Shown: positions 43,149 to 53,440, numbered from the stretch's first letter. The stretch is DNA of 64,000 nt from Pseudoips prasinana (GCA_951640165.1 OX621260.1:19052001-19116000), one strand, 5' to 3'. The notes: a model not told the origin generated them from the letters alone. Program-made: numbers and translations.

Positions 43149-43527
43149 TAAATTTTAATTTTATTGCATTTTTTTTCGCAATGCAAAGCGTTTATCTAAT
43201 CTCAAAAATGGGAAATCATAAATTGAATCGTCCTGCGTCATTGCGAAAAATGCAATAAAATTAAAATTTAATCATTTGGAAGGTATTATCAATATGATAT
43301 GATCTTTCACATGCAACTGTGAACATATCAGTCGGCCATGTTTCTAGAAAATAAAACCGATAGATAATGCCTACATCCTCCGCAAGGATGTTAGCAAGGG
43401 AATCCTAAGTTTGATCTGCCAGCGTGTATCGTTCGTAGCTTAACGCAGAGCGCCTACCCCGGATTGGTAGATGGTGCAGGTTCGAGACCCGCCGGACGAT
43501 TAAATTTATGATTTCCCATTTTTGAGA
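43149..43527. repeat. Two interlocked long inverted repeats (A-B-A'-B')
   Basis: A (43149-43182, TAAATTTTAATTTTATTGCA...) pairs with A' (43239-43271); B (43201-43232, CTCAAAAATGGGAAATCATA...) pairs with B' (43494-43526). The arms interleave rather than nest. The B-B' element also contains a B-box-like GGTTCGAGACCCG at ~43480. Confidence 0.8.
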
Positions 43528-43624
43528 ATAATAAATATCTTGGGAGAACTGACACACTGCCATCTGAACCCAAACTAGGCAGAGCTGTCTATGGGTACCA
43601 GATAATTGATAAACATACTTATAT

Positions 43625-44014
43625 TTTTTTTTTTTGACGTGACGCTATAGTTAGCCTAGGAGGCTTTCACTGTTGCGGAAGTATCGTTTGTTCCCGCGAC
43701 CCCCGGCGCAGGTGTGAGATGGAACACCAGGGTGGTTTTTAGTCAGTAGGAGTCTGACAGACCCCTCCGCCTCCCCCAAGGCGAAGGACATCCATGCAGG
43801 ATTTTCCAAACCCGCAAAAAAAAAAAAAAAAAGGAGGCTTTCACTACTTCACCAGACTATAGAGGCGAGCGGAGGGCTCGGGCCGTCTAGCAAACTACAA
43901 AACTAAGTAACCCGCGCCGGAGGGCATCCCCCGTGGGGTTCGAACCTCGGCTCTGGGCGGTTACTGGCGGGAAGAGGGCGAGAGGTCATGGCTTTTAGGG
44001 ATGTACTTCAGAAT
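43625..44014 (-). mobile_element. SINE-E copy, split by a poly(A) element
   Basis: T-run at 43625-43635 (minus-strand A tail), GACGTGACGCTATAGTTAGC, then after the insert CTACTTCACCAGACTATAGA and GGGGTTCGAACCTCGGCTCT. Same family as 47960-48113 and 52511-52734. Confidence 0.8.
43672..43831 (+). mobile_element. Poly(A) retroelement fragment with 14-bp target duplication
   Basis: Starts GTTGCGGAAGTATCGTTTGT, contains GTGTGAGATGGAACACCAGG and ends CCAAACCCGC plus ~17 A. AGGAGGCTTTCACT flanks it at 43658-43671 and 43832-43845, a perfect target-primed insertion hallmark. Confidence 0.9.
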
Positions 44015-44324
44015 ACATACATTTTATAGATAAATTACACTCAGACGCAAGAAATAATCATGGATCGAACCCATGACCTCTAGCTTAGTAATCAAGGTCA
44101 CTAACGATTAAGCCAACAAGCCAGTCATTGCATAGACAGTTTCGTTCTTGGACATTTATTTTAACTCCATTGCCCAGAGCCTTCGAGAAGTTAGTATGAG
44201 GTATCTTGCGAACGAGGAAGTCTCGGGAGAACATGTTTTCTTGCCAGGGGTTATGATCCCATATAATTTGATTTACTTACTTTATAAAGATACTTTCCTT
44301 GGATATAAGTATAAATAATAATAA

Positions 44325-44551
44325 TAATAATAATATATAGGGACAATGTCACACAGATCATCCTAGTCCCAAACTAAGCATAGCTTGTACTATGGGTACC
44401 AGGCGACGATATACATACTTATATAAATACTTATATACATGAAAACATCCATGACTCAGGAACAAATATTCGTGCTCATCACGCAAATATTTGCACTTAC
44501 CGGGATTCGAACCCAGGCCCACCAGCTTCGTAGGCAGGTGCACTACCAATG
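44325..44551 (-). mobile_element. SINE-C copy, head-truncated
   Basis: AATAATAATATATAGGGACA, ATCATCCTAGTCCCAAACTA, then GGGATTCGAACCCAGGCCCA; stops at GTGCACTACCAA before the box-A part. Confidence 0.8.
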
Positions 44552-45149
44552 TAATGTAATGAGATGGGTGTAAAATTACCTTTTTTTGATTGCCGATTTT
44601 TTTCGACGCCCATGTTGAGGCTTTATACATATATATATAGTAAATATTATTTAATGCCTGTTCTAAATTATATTATTAGTTGTTGTTATTTATTTGGGTA
44701 GTTATGAGAATAAATACAACTAAAACAAAAAAAATCTTTTAATCTAGATATTTACAGCGCTGCTGTACATATCTGCTGTAAAATGCTGGCGATATCTGTT
44801 ACACCGCTAAACTAATTCAAATTTCATTACATCATACTTTCAGTAATAAAGCTCGCATGAAAATAATAATAATGATATCCTGGGACGTTATTCACACACG
44901 GCCATCAGTTCGTCCCGGGGATGTGGCATACACTACAGGATTATATGCGAATAGGAACCGCAGGTCAGTTGAAGGATGTGACGCGGCCCTTCGAATGTAG
45001 TTGTAGTTGCCGTTGGAATGTCTAGGTATTTATATTACGGTTCTGTGTGAAAATAAAGAAATACATATTTAAATAGTTAACTTAACTTATAAGAAACGGA
45101 AGAATATCAGCTAAATTAACTATAATAACTAACTACTATAACTAAGTTA
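44552..45149. other. Mostly unassigned, with a SINE-B scrap
   Basis: 44870-44915 is a reversed SINE-B tail end (GATATCCTGGGACGTTATTC, ACACACGGCCATCAG). The rest has no recognised feature. Confidence 0.45.
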
Positions 45150-45390
45150 TAGGGCGTCGTAGAATTCCTCCGCATCGTCGGGAGGTAACGTGCCCAGAAG
45201 GCTGGCTGCATTGCCACGCTGTATGGCAATGCTGATTCTTTGAACCAAAAAAGGCCAGCTCTCTGGTCACGGAAAGCGTCAATCAAACGTTTCGAAATTT
45301 CCCGAAACAACAAACGTGAATTAGGTCCCCACGGACCTAGCGTTTCGACCCCAAAGAGCTCAAATTCATAATTTCCAACGAGGTTGGTGT
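45150..45390 (-). pseudogene. Repeated coding fragment, longest copy
   Basis: The minus strand reads NYEFELFGVETLGPWGPNSR, LLFREISKRLIDAFRDQRAG, then after a frameshift QRISIAIQRGNAASLLGTLP. It extends the motif seen at 17710 and 29876 by an N-terminal GVETLGPWG block. Function unrecognised; probably the end of a TE polyprotein. Confidence 0.5.
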
Positions 45391-45392
45391 AG

Positions 45393-45510
45393 GTATTTTA
45401 TTTATTTATTTAAACTTTTGTACACAGTTTGCCCATAGGCGGACTTAATGCCAAAGGTAACCTTTGGGTGATGCAGAGATAATATGGTAGGTGCACAAAT
45501 GAGCGTTCAA
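45393..45510 (-). mobile_element. CR1-type LINE 3' end
   Basis: TTTTATTTATTTATTTAAAC tail, then CATAGGCGGACTTAATGCCA and AACCTTTGGGTGATGCAGAG. Matches the 3' UTR of the intact element (36437-36570). Confidence 0.8.
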
Positions 45511-45569
45511 GAAAATTGCACTTTTCTATAATTTATAAATAAATTATAATATATGTTATTATAATAATT

Positions 45570-45750
45570 AATTATCTGACCAAATTGGAGACGTTCTTAA
45601 AGGGCAGGTCAGAAGTACCCTGAACCGGCGAACATGTATGAAGAGTATAATGACAGTAATCGAGGCAAAAGAGGTGTGCCAAGATCGTGACAAATGGAAA
45701 TCCGTTGTCTCTGCCTACCCCTCTGGGAAACAGGCGTGAGTCTATGTATT
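45570..45750 (+). mobile_element. RTE 3'-end fragment
   Basis: TCTGACCAAATTGGAGACGT through GGAAATCCGTTGTCTCTGCC to AAACAGGCGTGAGTCTATG. A 5'-truncated copy of the 33468-41762 family. Confidence 0.85.
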
Positions 45751-46137
45751 TATGTATACATATATATAAATGAATACCTCCATTATTATAATGATAAATA
45801 AGATTACTGATGAGAGGCAGTGTATGCCACACCCCCGGGTCACACTAGTTATTTTTAGCTTCTAACGTTCGTTACATACAGATGTAGAGACGGGGGGCAA
45901 CAGTGATGTCGTGAGGTCATGACAAGCCATAGTTCGAGCACTGATGTGCTTTCGAAATATGCAAACAACACTCACTGGAAGTAAAACGGTTAAGTGCATG
46001 TCAAATAACGCCCTGTGAAGTGTTCCGTCTCATTGTAGAGTATATTTTATGTAGATAAAGAAGTTTTAAGACAGTTTTTTGGGTAAAAGTAAAAGGAGAA
46101 AAAAGGAGGAGGCCTTTACTCAGAGAGGTCCTTAATC
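45751..46137. other. Unassigned stretch
   Basis: No supported feature; GC-richer around 45890-45960. Confidence 0.4.
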
Positions 46138-46301
46138 ACACTAATATTATACAGGTGAAAGTTTGTAAGAGTGTATGTTTGTTACTTCTACACGTCTAAA
46201 CGCATAATTTAATAAAATTTGGTATGGAGTTAGCTGACACCCTGGATTAACACGTAGGCCATAATTTATAAGGTTTAACGGCGGGTAAAACCGCGGGGCA
46301 T
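46138..46301 (+). mobile_element. Miniature Helitron, 3' end decayed
   Basis: CACACTAATATTATACAGGT, ATTTGGTATGGAGTTAGCTG, GGGTAAAACCGCGGGGCATT; CTAG lost. Confidence 0.7.
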
Positions 46302-46589
46302 TTTGAATTCAAACAATAATAGTTATAAATAATATAATATAATATATTAATAAAGTAAATACAATGTAATAATGAATAAAAATAGTGTCTTCAACGTACC
46401 TAACGTTAATTTATTTGTAAAATAAATTTACAAATTGAATAAAACAATTAAATATTATATCCAAGTAAGTGAATCAATTATTGTATATGAAAATGACAAA
46501 TTAAAATAAAACAAATTATTGCAAATGCAATTGAAGACATGTATATTTTATTGTAATTGTATTTCATTAAGGAACTAATAGGGCTTAAA

Positions 46590-46774
46590 TTACACTAATA
46601 TTATAAAGACGAAAGTTTGTGTACGAGTTTGTGACTGTGTATGTTTGTTAATTCTTCACGCCAACGAAACGTTGGAGGGATTTTAATAAAATTTGGTATG
46701 GTGGAAGCTGACACACTGGATTAACACTTATTTTTAAAGTTTAAAGCAGGTAACATCTCGGAGCACAGCTAGTA
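46590..46774 (+). mobile_element. Miniature Helitron
   Basis: TACACTAATATTATAAAGAC to GGAGCACAGCTAG at ~46771, target A/T. Confidence 0.75.
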
Positions 46775-46861
46775 AATAAATAACTATGGGTAAAAGTACA
46801 AAGTATAAGTTCCAAAAAATATTATATAACTTAAGTTATAAGTTACACCCAGATATTTTAA

Positions 46862-47107
46862 TATAATATCTCGGGACAATGTCACACAGATCATCCTAGC
46901 CCTAAACTAAGCAAAGCTTGTACTATGGGTAACAGGCGACAATATAGGTACATACTTACATAGACAAGTACTTAAATACATAGAAAACATCCATGACTCA
47001 GAAACAAATATTCGTGCTCATCACACAAATATATGCACTTACCGGGATTCGAACCTAGGACCACCAGCTTCGTAGGCAGGAGTACTACCAACTAGGCTAC
47101 GGTGACT
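46862..47107 (-). mobile_element. SINE-C copy
   Basis: Complete, minus-strand head AGTCACCGTAGCCTAGTTGG, tail at ATATCTCGGGACAATGTCAC. Confidence 0.85.
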
Positions 47108-47283
47108 GGTGATCATTAAAGTGATTGGATATCAAACGGGTATAAGATTTATTGAAATCTTAATTTACATATTTTTGAAATACGTTCAAACGAAAGTAAA
47201 AGCTTTCTTAAAAAATTGAATTTATTATTAAATGTCTCGTAGGGGTGTGTCATTACGTTTCTTACCAGCAGTATTTTATTGCC

Positions 47284-47385
47284 AGACTTGTTGGTGTAGT
47301 GGATAATCTGACTGCTAAGTCAGAGGTCTAAGGTTCGATGCCCACCCAGGACAAACTTTCGGTGTCTGTCTGTGCAATTAATCTT
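47284..47385 (+). mobile_element. SINE-D head
   Basis: GACTTGTTGGTGTAGTGGAT and AGGTTCGATGCCCACCCAGG; truncated where MITE-H begins. Confidence 0.7.
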
Positions 47386-47392
47386 ATGTATA

Positions 47393-47773
47393 CAACATGT
47401 AACTTAATTAACGCACATCCTGAAAATAGTTTGTTCAGAATCGATTTATATCATTTTTAATATAGGTAATTTTTTATACCAAAATAATTAAAACTACGGA
47501 AATTATTGTCATATTAACCCTGTACATTCAAAACTAATTTAAATGGACCGTAAGTCAAAGTAAGAAGACTTAAAATCGCAGTTTTATTTGTATTCATAGA
47601 AATTCCATCATTCAATACAAAATAAAGAAAAAATTACTTTATTCCAAGAAACTAATTTGGTAAATAACAATGCATATAAATGTTAAATTAAAAATTCAGT
47701 GTATGTATTATGATTACAATATAATATTCTAATTGGGGTGTTTGAGGGTGTGCGTTAATTACGTTACATGTTG
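47393..47773. mobile_element. MITE-H copy
   Basis: 381 bp, CAACATGTAACTTAATTAAC to GTTAATTACGTTACATGTTG, TA at both flanks (47391-47392, 47774-47775). Confidence 0.88.
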
Positions 47774-47798
47774 TATATTTAGAAATACATATATAATT

Positions 47799-47881
47799 TA
47801 TCAGTTGTCTGGTTGTCATAGTAAGCATGTACTATTAGGGATCAGATGCCTGTGTAGTTGTCCCAAGATGTTTATTTATTA
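47799..47881 (+). mobile_element. SINE-B-type tail fragment
   Basis: TCAGTTGTCTGGTTGTCATA through GGATCAGATGCCTGTGTAGT to CCCAAGATGTTTATTTATT. Confidence 0.6.
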
Positions 47882-47959
47882 TATGATATTTAGTTACATC
47901 TATCCCATACAATGAAATGATTTAATCTGATCTTAATATGATCTCAACTCAGTCATACA

Positions 47960-48113
47960 CCCAGAGTCGAGGTTCGAACCCCACAGGGGGTGCCCTCCGG
48001 CACGGGTTACATAATTGCTAGACGGCTTGAGCCCTCTGCTCGCCTCTATAGTCCGGTGAAGTAGTGAAAGCCTCTGCTAACTATAGAGTCGCGTCAAAAA
48101 AAAAAAAACAAAA
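47960..48113 (+). mobile_element. SINE-E copy with target duplication
   Basis: Starts mid-element at CCCAGAGTCGAGGTTCGAAC and ends GTCGCGTC plus an A-rich tail. TCAGTCATACA flanks it (47949-47959, 48114-48124). Confidence 0.85.
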
Positions 48114-48124
48114 ATCAGTCATAC

Positions 48125-48844
48125 AAAAATAATATTATTATTTGTGTATGACTGACATTGACTGAGTATAATTTTAATCTTCTAGTTCCAGCTTGTGTTG
48201 CAGCATGGACGATAAGTCTTGTCAAAGGTTAACTTAGAAAAATCTGGTAACTTGTATTATTATTTATGAATAAATAATAATGAATATATAAAATCCCTTT
48301 GAGACTACATGTCGAAAGAATTAGATTGTGCAGAACACCTACTACCTGGATAGGTATATTTCATACTATCACTGAAAGTGTTCCGTGGTAAAAGCAAAAT
48401 TCATGTCTGAGCATTCTCGGATATGAATATTGTTTTGTAATACCTACTCTATTATTTAAACGTAATAATTATTTAGGTTCCTCACTATGACAAATGGCTT
48501 CTTATATCTCGAATTCTAAATTTGAATACTCACATTCGATAAACAAAACTTCTTACAGATCGATTTTATTTATGACTCCTATACTTTCTAAATTTGTTAT
48601 ATGACAGAATATGTAGTTGTTTCTTCTTATTTTCTAGTCTAGACAATCTTATTCAAAATTCAAATTGATGACATGTAGATGAATTTAAAGATTAAATAAT
48701 TTTAAGAAATCTGTACTAATATTGATACATATTAATTTGTATAATAATAATCACCACAGGTAAGGGAAATTTAAAATGTCAATTACATCTGGCAATTTTA
48801 ATGCCCTGTCGCTTTCGTGACGTCAAATTTGTAGACTTTTCAGT
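48125..48844. other. AT-rich unassigned stretch
   Basis: No supported feature. Confidence 0.4.
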
Positions 48845-48985
48845 GTACAGACGCCAGCACATCCAGCTTCATCAATCTGTCAAATTTCTGTTATAGATTT
48901 TCAACTTTATCACATAAGAATAAGGTTCACTTTTAATTGGGGAAATTTGACAGATTGGGGTAGCTTGATGTGCTGGCGTCTGTAC
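48845..48985. mobile_element. MITE-G copy
   Basis: Complete 141 bp; GTACAGACGCCAGCACATCC to GATGTGCTGGCGTCTGTAC. Confidence 0.88.
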
Positions 48986-49078
48986 ATATCGTATCAGGTA
49001 TATATCGTGACACAAGTCTGAAAGTTCACAAATAATGTACCTATACATTATCTATTGCTCATCTCTGTACACAAGATC
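48986..49078 (+). repeat. Repeat T, joined to MITE-G
   Basis: ATATCGTATCAGGTATATAT then CGTGACACAAGTCTGAAAGT to CTCATCTCTGTACA. The reverse complement lies at 53033-53118, also joined to a MITE-G at the same base. Confidence 0.75.
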
Positions 49079-49089
49079 ACTCTATACCC

Positions 49090-49340
49090 AAAAGTCTTAG
49101 AATGCTATGCAGGTCCAATATAATATGGCATTTAGAGCCATGTTGTGGTTACCAAATCATTTAGTGCGTCACAGATGATCGTGGATGCACAATGATAGTT
49201 TTGATGCACTTATGCGTAAAAGTCGCATAATTGTTACATAGACTAGCCAAAATTCTTTGCTAAACGCTATAGAAGACCAAATGTATAGACAAGTGACCCA
49301 ATTGTGGGGGCAATGGTATAAAAGACCAAATCTGTTTATG
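49090..49340 (+). pseudogene. LINE reverse transcriptase C-terminal remnant
   Basis: The plus strand reads YNMAFRAMLWLPNHL, DSFDALMRKSRI, NSLLNAIEDQMYRQVTQLWG with stops. This resembles the YN.AFR.L.GLP ... F.A..RKR region found near the C-terminus of some RTE/CR1-group elements. Confidence 0.5.
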
Positions 49341-49469
49341 TTATGAAGTACTATAGAAAGTTATTTTTTTAATTATTATTATTGTTTTTAACAAAGTGGA
49401 CTCTCTGTTGGACCGAAAATAAATGACTAGTTATAATAATATAATTATAAATAGATCACGTGCAATTCA

Positions 49470-49690
49470 ATAATAATAATATCCTGGGACATAATCCACA
49501 CACGGCCATCTGGTCCTAAACTAAGCAGTGTTTGTACTATGAAAACCAGATAACCGATGTATTACATATACAAGTAGTATTCTTTTGTAAATACATACTT
49601 ATATATAGATAACTACACCCAGACTCAGGACAAACAGACATGTTCAACTTCAGCGTGAAAGGCAAGCATTTACAAAACACGCCAACCGAA
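49470..49690 (-). mobile_element. SINE-B copy, middle deletion
   Basis: Tail and middle as usual, then GACATGTTCAACTTCAGCGT joins directly to the head, losing the B box. Confidence 0.8.
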
Positions 49691-49734
49691 TACACATAAT
49701 ATACCGTAGCCGTTTGACGTTAAGTTTCAAGTAT

Positions 49735-50345
49735 GGATCAATGAATCAATTTATTTGCTAAGAATGCAGGTAAAACATTTAAGTGTTACAATTATTATTA
49801 GGATCCTATACATTCTGCCAAAAAAGCACGTAAAAGGTAATAAATTTAATTAATAGCAATAACAACTAAATTTAACAATTTCAATTAATGTCAAGATTAA
49901 TTAAATAAAATGGCATATAAAAATAGTCAATGAATTGAATAATTAATATGTCAGATATACAACGTCAAATTGTGTGCATAATTTACATTTTTGTTTAAAT
50001 TACAATTTCAAAATACAGCTAAATCCTATTAATAATCATATAGTAAGTAAATAAAAAATATCATTAATAAAATCTGTTATTTAATAGTAACACTTTTCAA
50101 TTAGTAGTTGCATGACCTTACTCTTGAATTTTGTTATCGGTTCGTCTTTAAAGCTATCTGGTAATTTATTATATATGGCGGGACCCATATGTAAAACACT
50201 TTTTTTAATACTATGCTACTGCACTATTAAAAAAAAGCCACCAGTGCATAATACATTTTTGTATTGTGAACGCAATTGTACATGGCGTTTTCTATTTTCA
50301 TGTAATGAAGGGGACAAGTTTTTATTACATTTAACAAATATCAAA
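49735..50345 (-). pseudogene. LINE C-terminal fragment and 3' UTR
   Basis: From 50345 leftward: SPSLHENRKRHVQLRSQYKN, a stop, then LHMGPAIYNKLPDSFKDEPI and FKSKVMQLLIEKCYY (to ~50096). This is the IYNKLP...LIEKCYY end of jockey-type RT proteins. AT-rich 3' UTR to ~49735. Confidence 0.7.
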
Positions 50346-50356
50346 ATTTCGAATAT

Positions 50357-50497
50357 GTAAAGACGCCAGCACATCCAGCTATCCCAATCTGTCAAATTTC
50401 TTTTATAGAATTTCAACTTTATCACTTATTCATAATGTTCACTTTCAATTGGGGAAATTTGACAGATTGGAGTAGCATGATGTGCTGGCGTCTGTAC
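50357..50497. mobile_element. MITE-G copy
   Basis: Complete; GTAAAGACGCCAGCACATCC to GATGTGCTGGCGTCTGTAC; sits at the truncated edge of the LINE fragment. Confidence 0.87.
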
Positions 50498-50905
50498 AAC
50501 GCAACGATGGAAAAGTTAATTGCTTGAAAGCGGGAGCACAGCTATCTATAGACTCGCCCAAAACCGTATTACCCATGTATATTCCGAAACATTAATGAAT
50601 AAACTAAACTCCTTTATATACATGTCAAATACATACATAATTATATGTATACAGAAGAAATATAAAACATATACGTTATATTTTTGTGTATAATTAACAT
50701 AATTAGCGGCTCTTTATCTGTAAATTACACTTTTATTTGTAATTTAGTATTTTGATTTTAAGTTTATAATAATAGTTTTAGTTTGTACGTAGTTTTAATC
50801 TATTTCAAATATTTATATCAGTATAGTTTTAATTTATTTAATCGTTATATTGTAAATTCATTATATTACTACAACTTAATTATTAATCACTTTCTTATAT
50901 ATTTT
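50498..50905. other. AT-rich unassigned stretch
   Basis: No supported feature. Confidence 0.4.
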
Positions 50906-51190
50906 TTTTTAGGCAAACGAGTAAGTGGGTTACCTGTGCCTCTAGCACGAGTTCTTGCAGTTTACTTACTCGATCACACGTACAGTTTCCTCACATACAT
51001 TAGGCACCAGAGTTTTAGTTCTTAATAGTTTCCGCGAGATGCGCTGGTGCTCAATGTATGGGAGGAAACTGTACATGTGATCGAATAAATAAACTGCAGG
51101 AACTCGTGCTACAGGCACTGATGGTAAGTGAACACCAGAGGAATTGGAGGTGCATTGCCGCCTTTTAAAATGTCAACAAAGAAGTATTGC
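50906..51190 (+). mobile_element. LINE 3'-UTR type repeat, split by MITE-P
   Basis: GGCAAACGAGTAAGTGGGTT ACCTG, then after MITE-P TGATGGTAAGTGAACACCAG and GCATTGCCGCCTTTTAAAA. The joined halves form the ACCTGATGGTAAGTG repeat widespread in Lepidoptera. Confidence 0.65.
50937..51117. mobile_element. MITE-P foldback element, second copy
   Basis: 181 bp, TGCCTCTAGCACGAGTTCTT / AACTCGTGCTACAGGCA, flanked by CTG (50934-50936, 51118-51120). The uninterrupted sequence of its target is evident. Confidence 0.85.
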
Positions 51191-51257
51191 TGACTCTCCG
51201 CCCAAAGTTTTTAATTTCATTACAGCAAGTTTAAAGGAATTCTTTGTGAACGATTGC

Positions 51258-51420
51258 TAATAATAATAGAAATATTCGGGATACATCACACAGCGCCATC
51301 TAGCCCAAACTAAACACAGTTAGACTATGGATACTGGACAACGGATGAAAATACTTAATTTCTTTTTTGTAAATATATACATAAAATACATGTATGTATA
51401 TATTATAAAAATAAATATTT
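51258..51420 (-). mobile_element. Diverged SINE-B-type tail and middle
   Basis: ATATTCGGGATACATCACAC, AGCGCCATCTAGCCCAAACT, then TTTGTAAATATATACATAAA. Confidence 0.55.
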
Positions 51421-51463
51421 ATGGCGCTTTGTTATATGTTCCGAATATTTATAATTATTGTAT

Positions 51464-51657
51464 ACTGTGCCCCGCGGTTTAACCCGCATTAAACTTTATA
51501 AATTATAGCCTATGTGTTAATCCAGGGTGTCAGCTAACTCCATACCAAATTTTATTAAAATCGCTCCAGCCGTTTAGTCGTGAAGAAGTAACAAACATCT
51601 CACACTCACTCACACGCTCTCACTCACAAACTTTCGCCTTTATAATATTAGTAGGAT
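51464..51657 (-). mobile_element. Miniature Helitron
   Basis: Minus strand: TCCTACTAATATTATAAAGG start; GGGTTAAACCGCGGGGCACA near the 3' end; CTAG decayed to GTAT. Confidence 0.75.
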
Positions 51658-51828
51658 AAATAATGTTATACCGAATATTTATAATGTTGTACACTGTAAA
51701 ATAAATTGTCCTCTGTGTTTGATTTGCTATAAGATAACTCATTAATGAGTTAAGCTCGCCTATATATGTATGTACATGTCTTTCTATCATACATTGTATT
51801 TCCTTTTACTGTTTCTGTGTGCAATCTA

Positions 51829-52142
51829 TACATATTATAATAAAACCGTAGAAAAGTCAAAACTGTACATTGAACATTTTTTTAAAAGGATACTTACGGC
51901 ATAATCTACAATCGATATCGAAGCCAAAAATATAGTTTTCTGAATTTTTGTCTGTGTGTCTGTTTGTCTGTATGTATGTCCGGGCTAAACTCAAAAAATA
52001 CTGCATGGATTTACTTCAATTTTTGCATGAATATTACTAAGAGGTCGGGTCAACATATAGGCTACATAAAATCACGCTACGGGGGAGGAGCTGTGATAAT
52101 TAATAAAGTTTAACGCGGGTATAACCGCGGGGCACAGCTAGT
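51829..52142 (+). mobile_element. Helitron, full single copy of the array family
   Basis: TCTATACATATTATAATAAA start, TATGTCCGGGCTAAACTCAA body, then GCGGGTATAACCGCGGGGCA and CAGCTAG|T. It shows what the 3' end of the 18620 array should have been. Confidence 0.8.
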
Positions 52143-52265
52143 AAAGAATAAAGAATATTATTATTCGTATAATAATCGCTGTAAAAGCGATCCTTTAAAT
52201 ACACTTAATGTAATAAAATAATAGAGCGAGTTTTAAGCAAACTCTCAGGCCAAGATAAATATTTG

Positions 52266-52468
52266 TCTTTTGCTAGGATTAATAATAATAATAATCATTT
52301 ATTTATCCACTCACAAAGTTTTACAATAAGTGAAATGGTACATTTTGTTAAATTACCTAGTGATCTACTTTGTGAGAGACTGGTGCCTGTTGTAGATTTA
52401 AAAATAAAATCTGTATTACAAGTCACCAGAAATTCAATCTTCTGGTGACTTGTAATACAGATTTTATT
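52266..52468. repeat. Repeat L with a 29-bp perfect palindrome
   Basis: AATAATAATCATTTATTTAT then GAGAGACTGGTGCCTGTTGT. Arms 52403-52431 and 52440-52468 are exact reverse complements (ACAAGTCACCAGAA core) around ATTCAATC. A diverged relative without the palindrome is at 63513-63640. Confidence 0.7.
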
Positions 52469-52510
52469 CGCAACCTGTGGATAAGAAGTCAGTTTCACTA
52501 TCCACGTAGT

Positions 52511-52734
52511 ATTTTTTTTTTTTTTTAACATGACGTATGCAGTTGGCCTGTCCTCTTTCACTGCTTCACCGGACTATAGAGGTGAGCGTGGGCTCCAACC
52601 GTCTAGCAAATCAAAACTACAAACTAAGTACCCGCGCCGGAGGGCACCCCCTTTGGGATTCTAAACTCGACTCTGGGCGGTTACTGGCGGGGAGATGCAA
52701 GAAGGCGTATCGTTTTAGGGATGTTTTGTGCAAC
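52511..52734 (-). mobile_element. SINE-E copy, complete
   Basis: T-run at 52511-52526, then CACCGGACTATAGAGGTGAG and CGACTCTGGGCGGTTACTGG. Target duplication of 18 bp with one mismatch (52493-52510 TTTCACTATCCACGTAGT; 52735-52752). Confidence 0.9.
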
Positions 52735-52814
52735 TTTCACTCTCCACGTAGTCACGGTGGTCATATTGTTATATGTATACAGCTAATCAAAAATTTATTT
52801 GTACAAATCTATGT

Positions 52815-52929
52815 ATAGGTAATCGTTTGTATTATGTAAATGAAAGTAAACTTGCTCAGCACGTAAGTGTTACGTTTATGGACGGCGGAAGTCAAAGGCG
52901 ACCGGGTTAATGTAGACCGCGTACAAAAT
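52815..52929. repeat. Repeat U, left part
   Basis: TAATCGTTTGTATTATGTAA, GTTTATGGACGGCGGAAGTC. Matches 56060-56170; in both places a MITE-G follows. Confidence 0.65.
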
Positions 52930-53020
52930 GTATAGACGCCAGCACACCCAGCTACCCGACATGTCAAATTTCCTTTATAGATTTTCAACTTTATTTCAAA
53001 AGCATAAGGTTCACTTTCAA
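52930..53020. mobile_element. MITE-G copy, right-truncated
   Basis: GTATAGACGCCAGCACACCC to AAGGTTCACTTTCAACAGG. Confidence 0.78.
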
Positions 53021-53032
53021 CAGGTGTACAGA

Positions 53033-53118
53033 GATGTGCAATAGATAATGCATAGGTACCTACATTAAGTATTTGTGAATTTTCAGACTTGTGTCACGAT
53101 GTATACCTGATACGATAT
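53033..53118 (-). repeat. Repeat T copy
   Basis: AGATGTGCAATAGATAATGC to GTCACGATGTATACCTGATA; reverse of 48986-49078. Confidence 0.75.
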
Positions 53119-53259
53119 GTACAGACGCCAGCACATCAAGCTACCCCAATCTGTCAAATTTCCCCAATTGAAAGTGAACCTTATTCTTATGTGATAAAGT
53201 TGAAAATCTATAAAAGAAATTTGACAGATTGGAGTAGCTTGATGTGCTGGCGTCTGAAC
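53119..53259. mobile_element. MITE-G copy
   Basis: Complete 141 bp; GTACAGACGCCAGCACATCA to GATGTGCTGGCGTCTGAAC. Confidence 0.88.
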
Positions 53260-53305
53260 ATATAACTTTACAATGGCCCTTCTACGCATGCTCTTACTTT
53301 TCTGC

Positions 53306-53440
53306 ATCATCATCAGCCTGTTATCACTCACTGCTGGACTTAGCCCCCCCTAAAGGTTTCTATAACGTTGCCATTTGGAGGGGTTTGCCGTAATCACCAC
53401 GCTTGCTATGCGAGTGGCGACCGCAGTTAGGTGGTAGCTA
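53306..53440 (-). mobile_element. Repeat O fragment
   Basis: CATCATCATCAGCCTGTTAT, CACTGCTGGACTTAGCCCCC, CACGCTTGCTATGCGAGTGG. Confidence 0.55.

Larger units (their letters stand above)
43533..44130 (-). mobile_element. SINE-D copy, split by SINE-E
   Basis: Tail at 43533-43624 (ACTGCCATCTGAACCCAAAC), middle and head at 44015-44130 (minus-strand GACTGGCTTGTTGGCTTAAT, B box GGGTTCGATCCATG). Confidence 0.75.

Noticed and set aside
44301..44340. (AAT)n and other short microsatellites as independent features
   Set aside because: They are the terminal tails of SINE copies.
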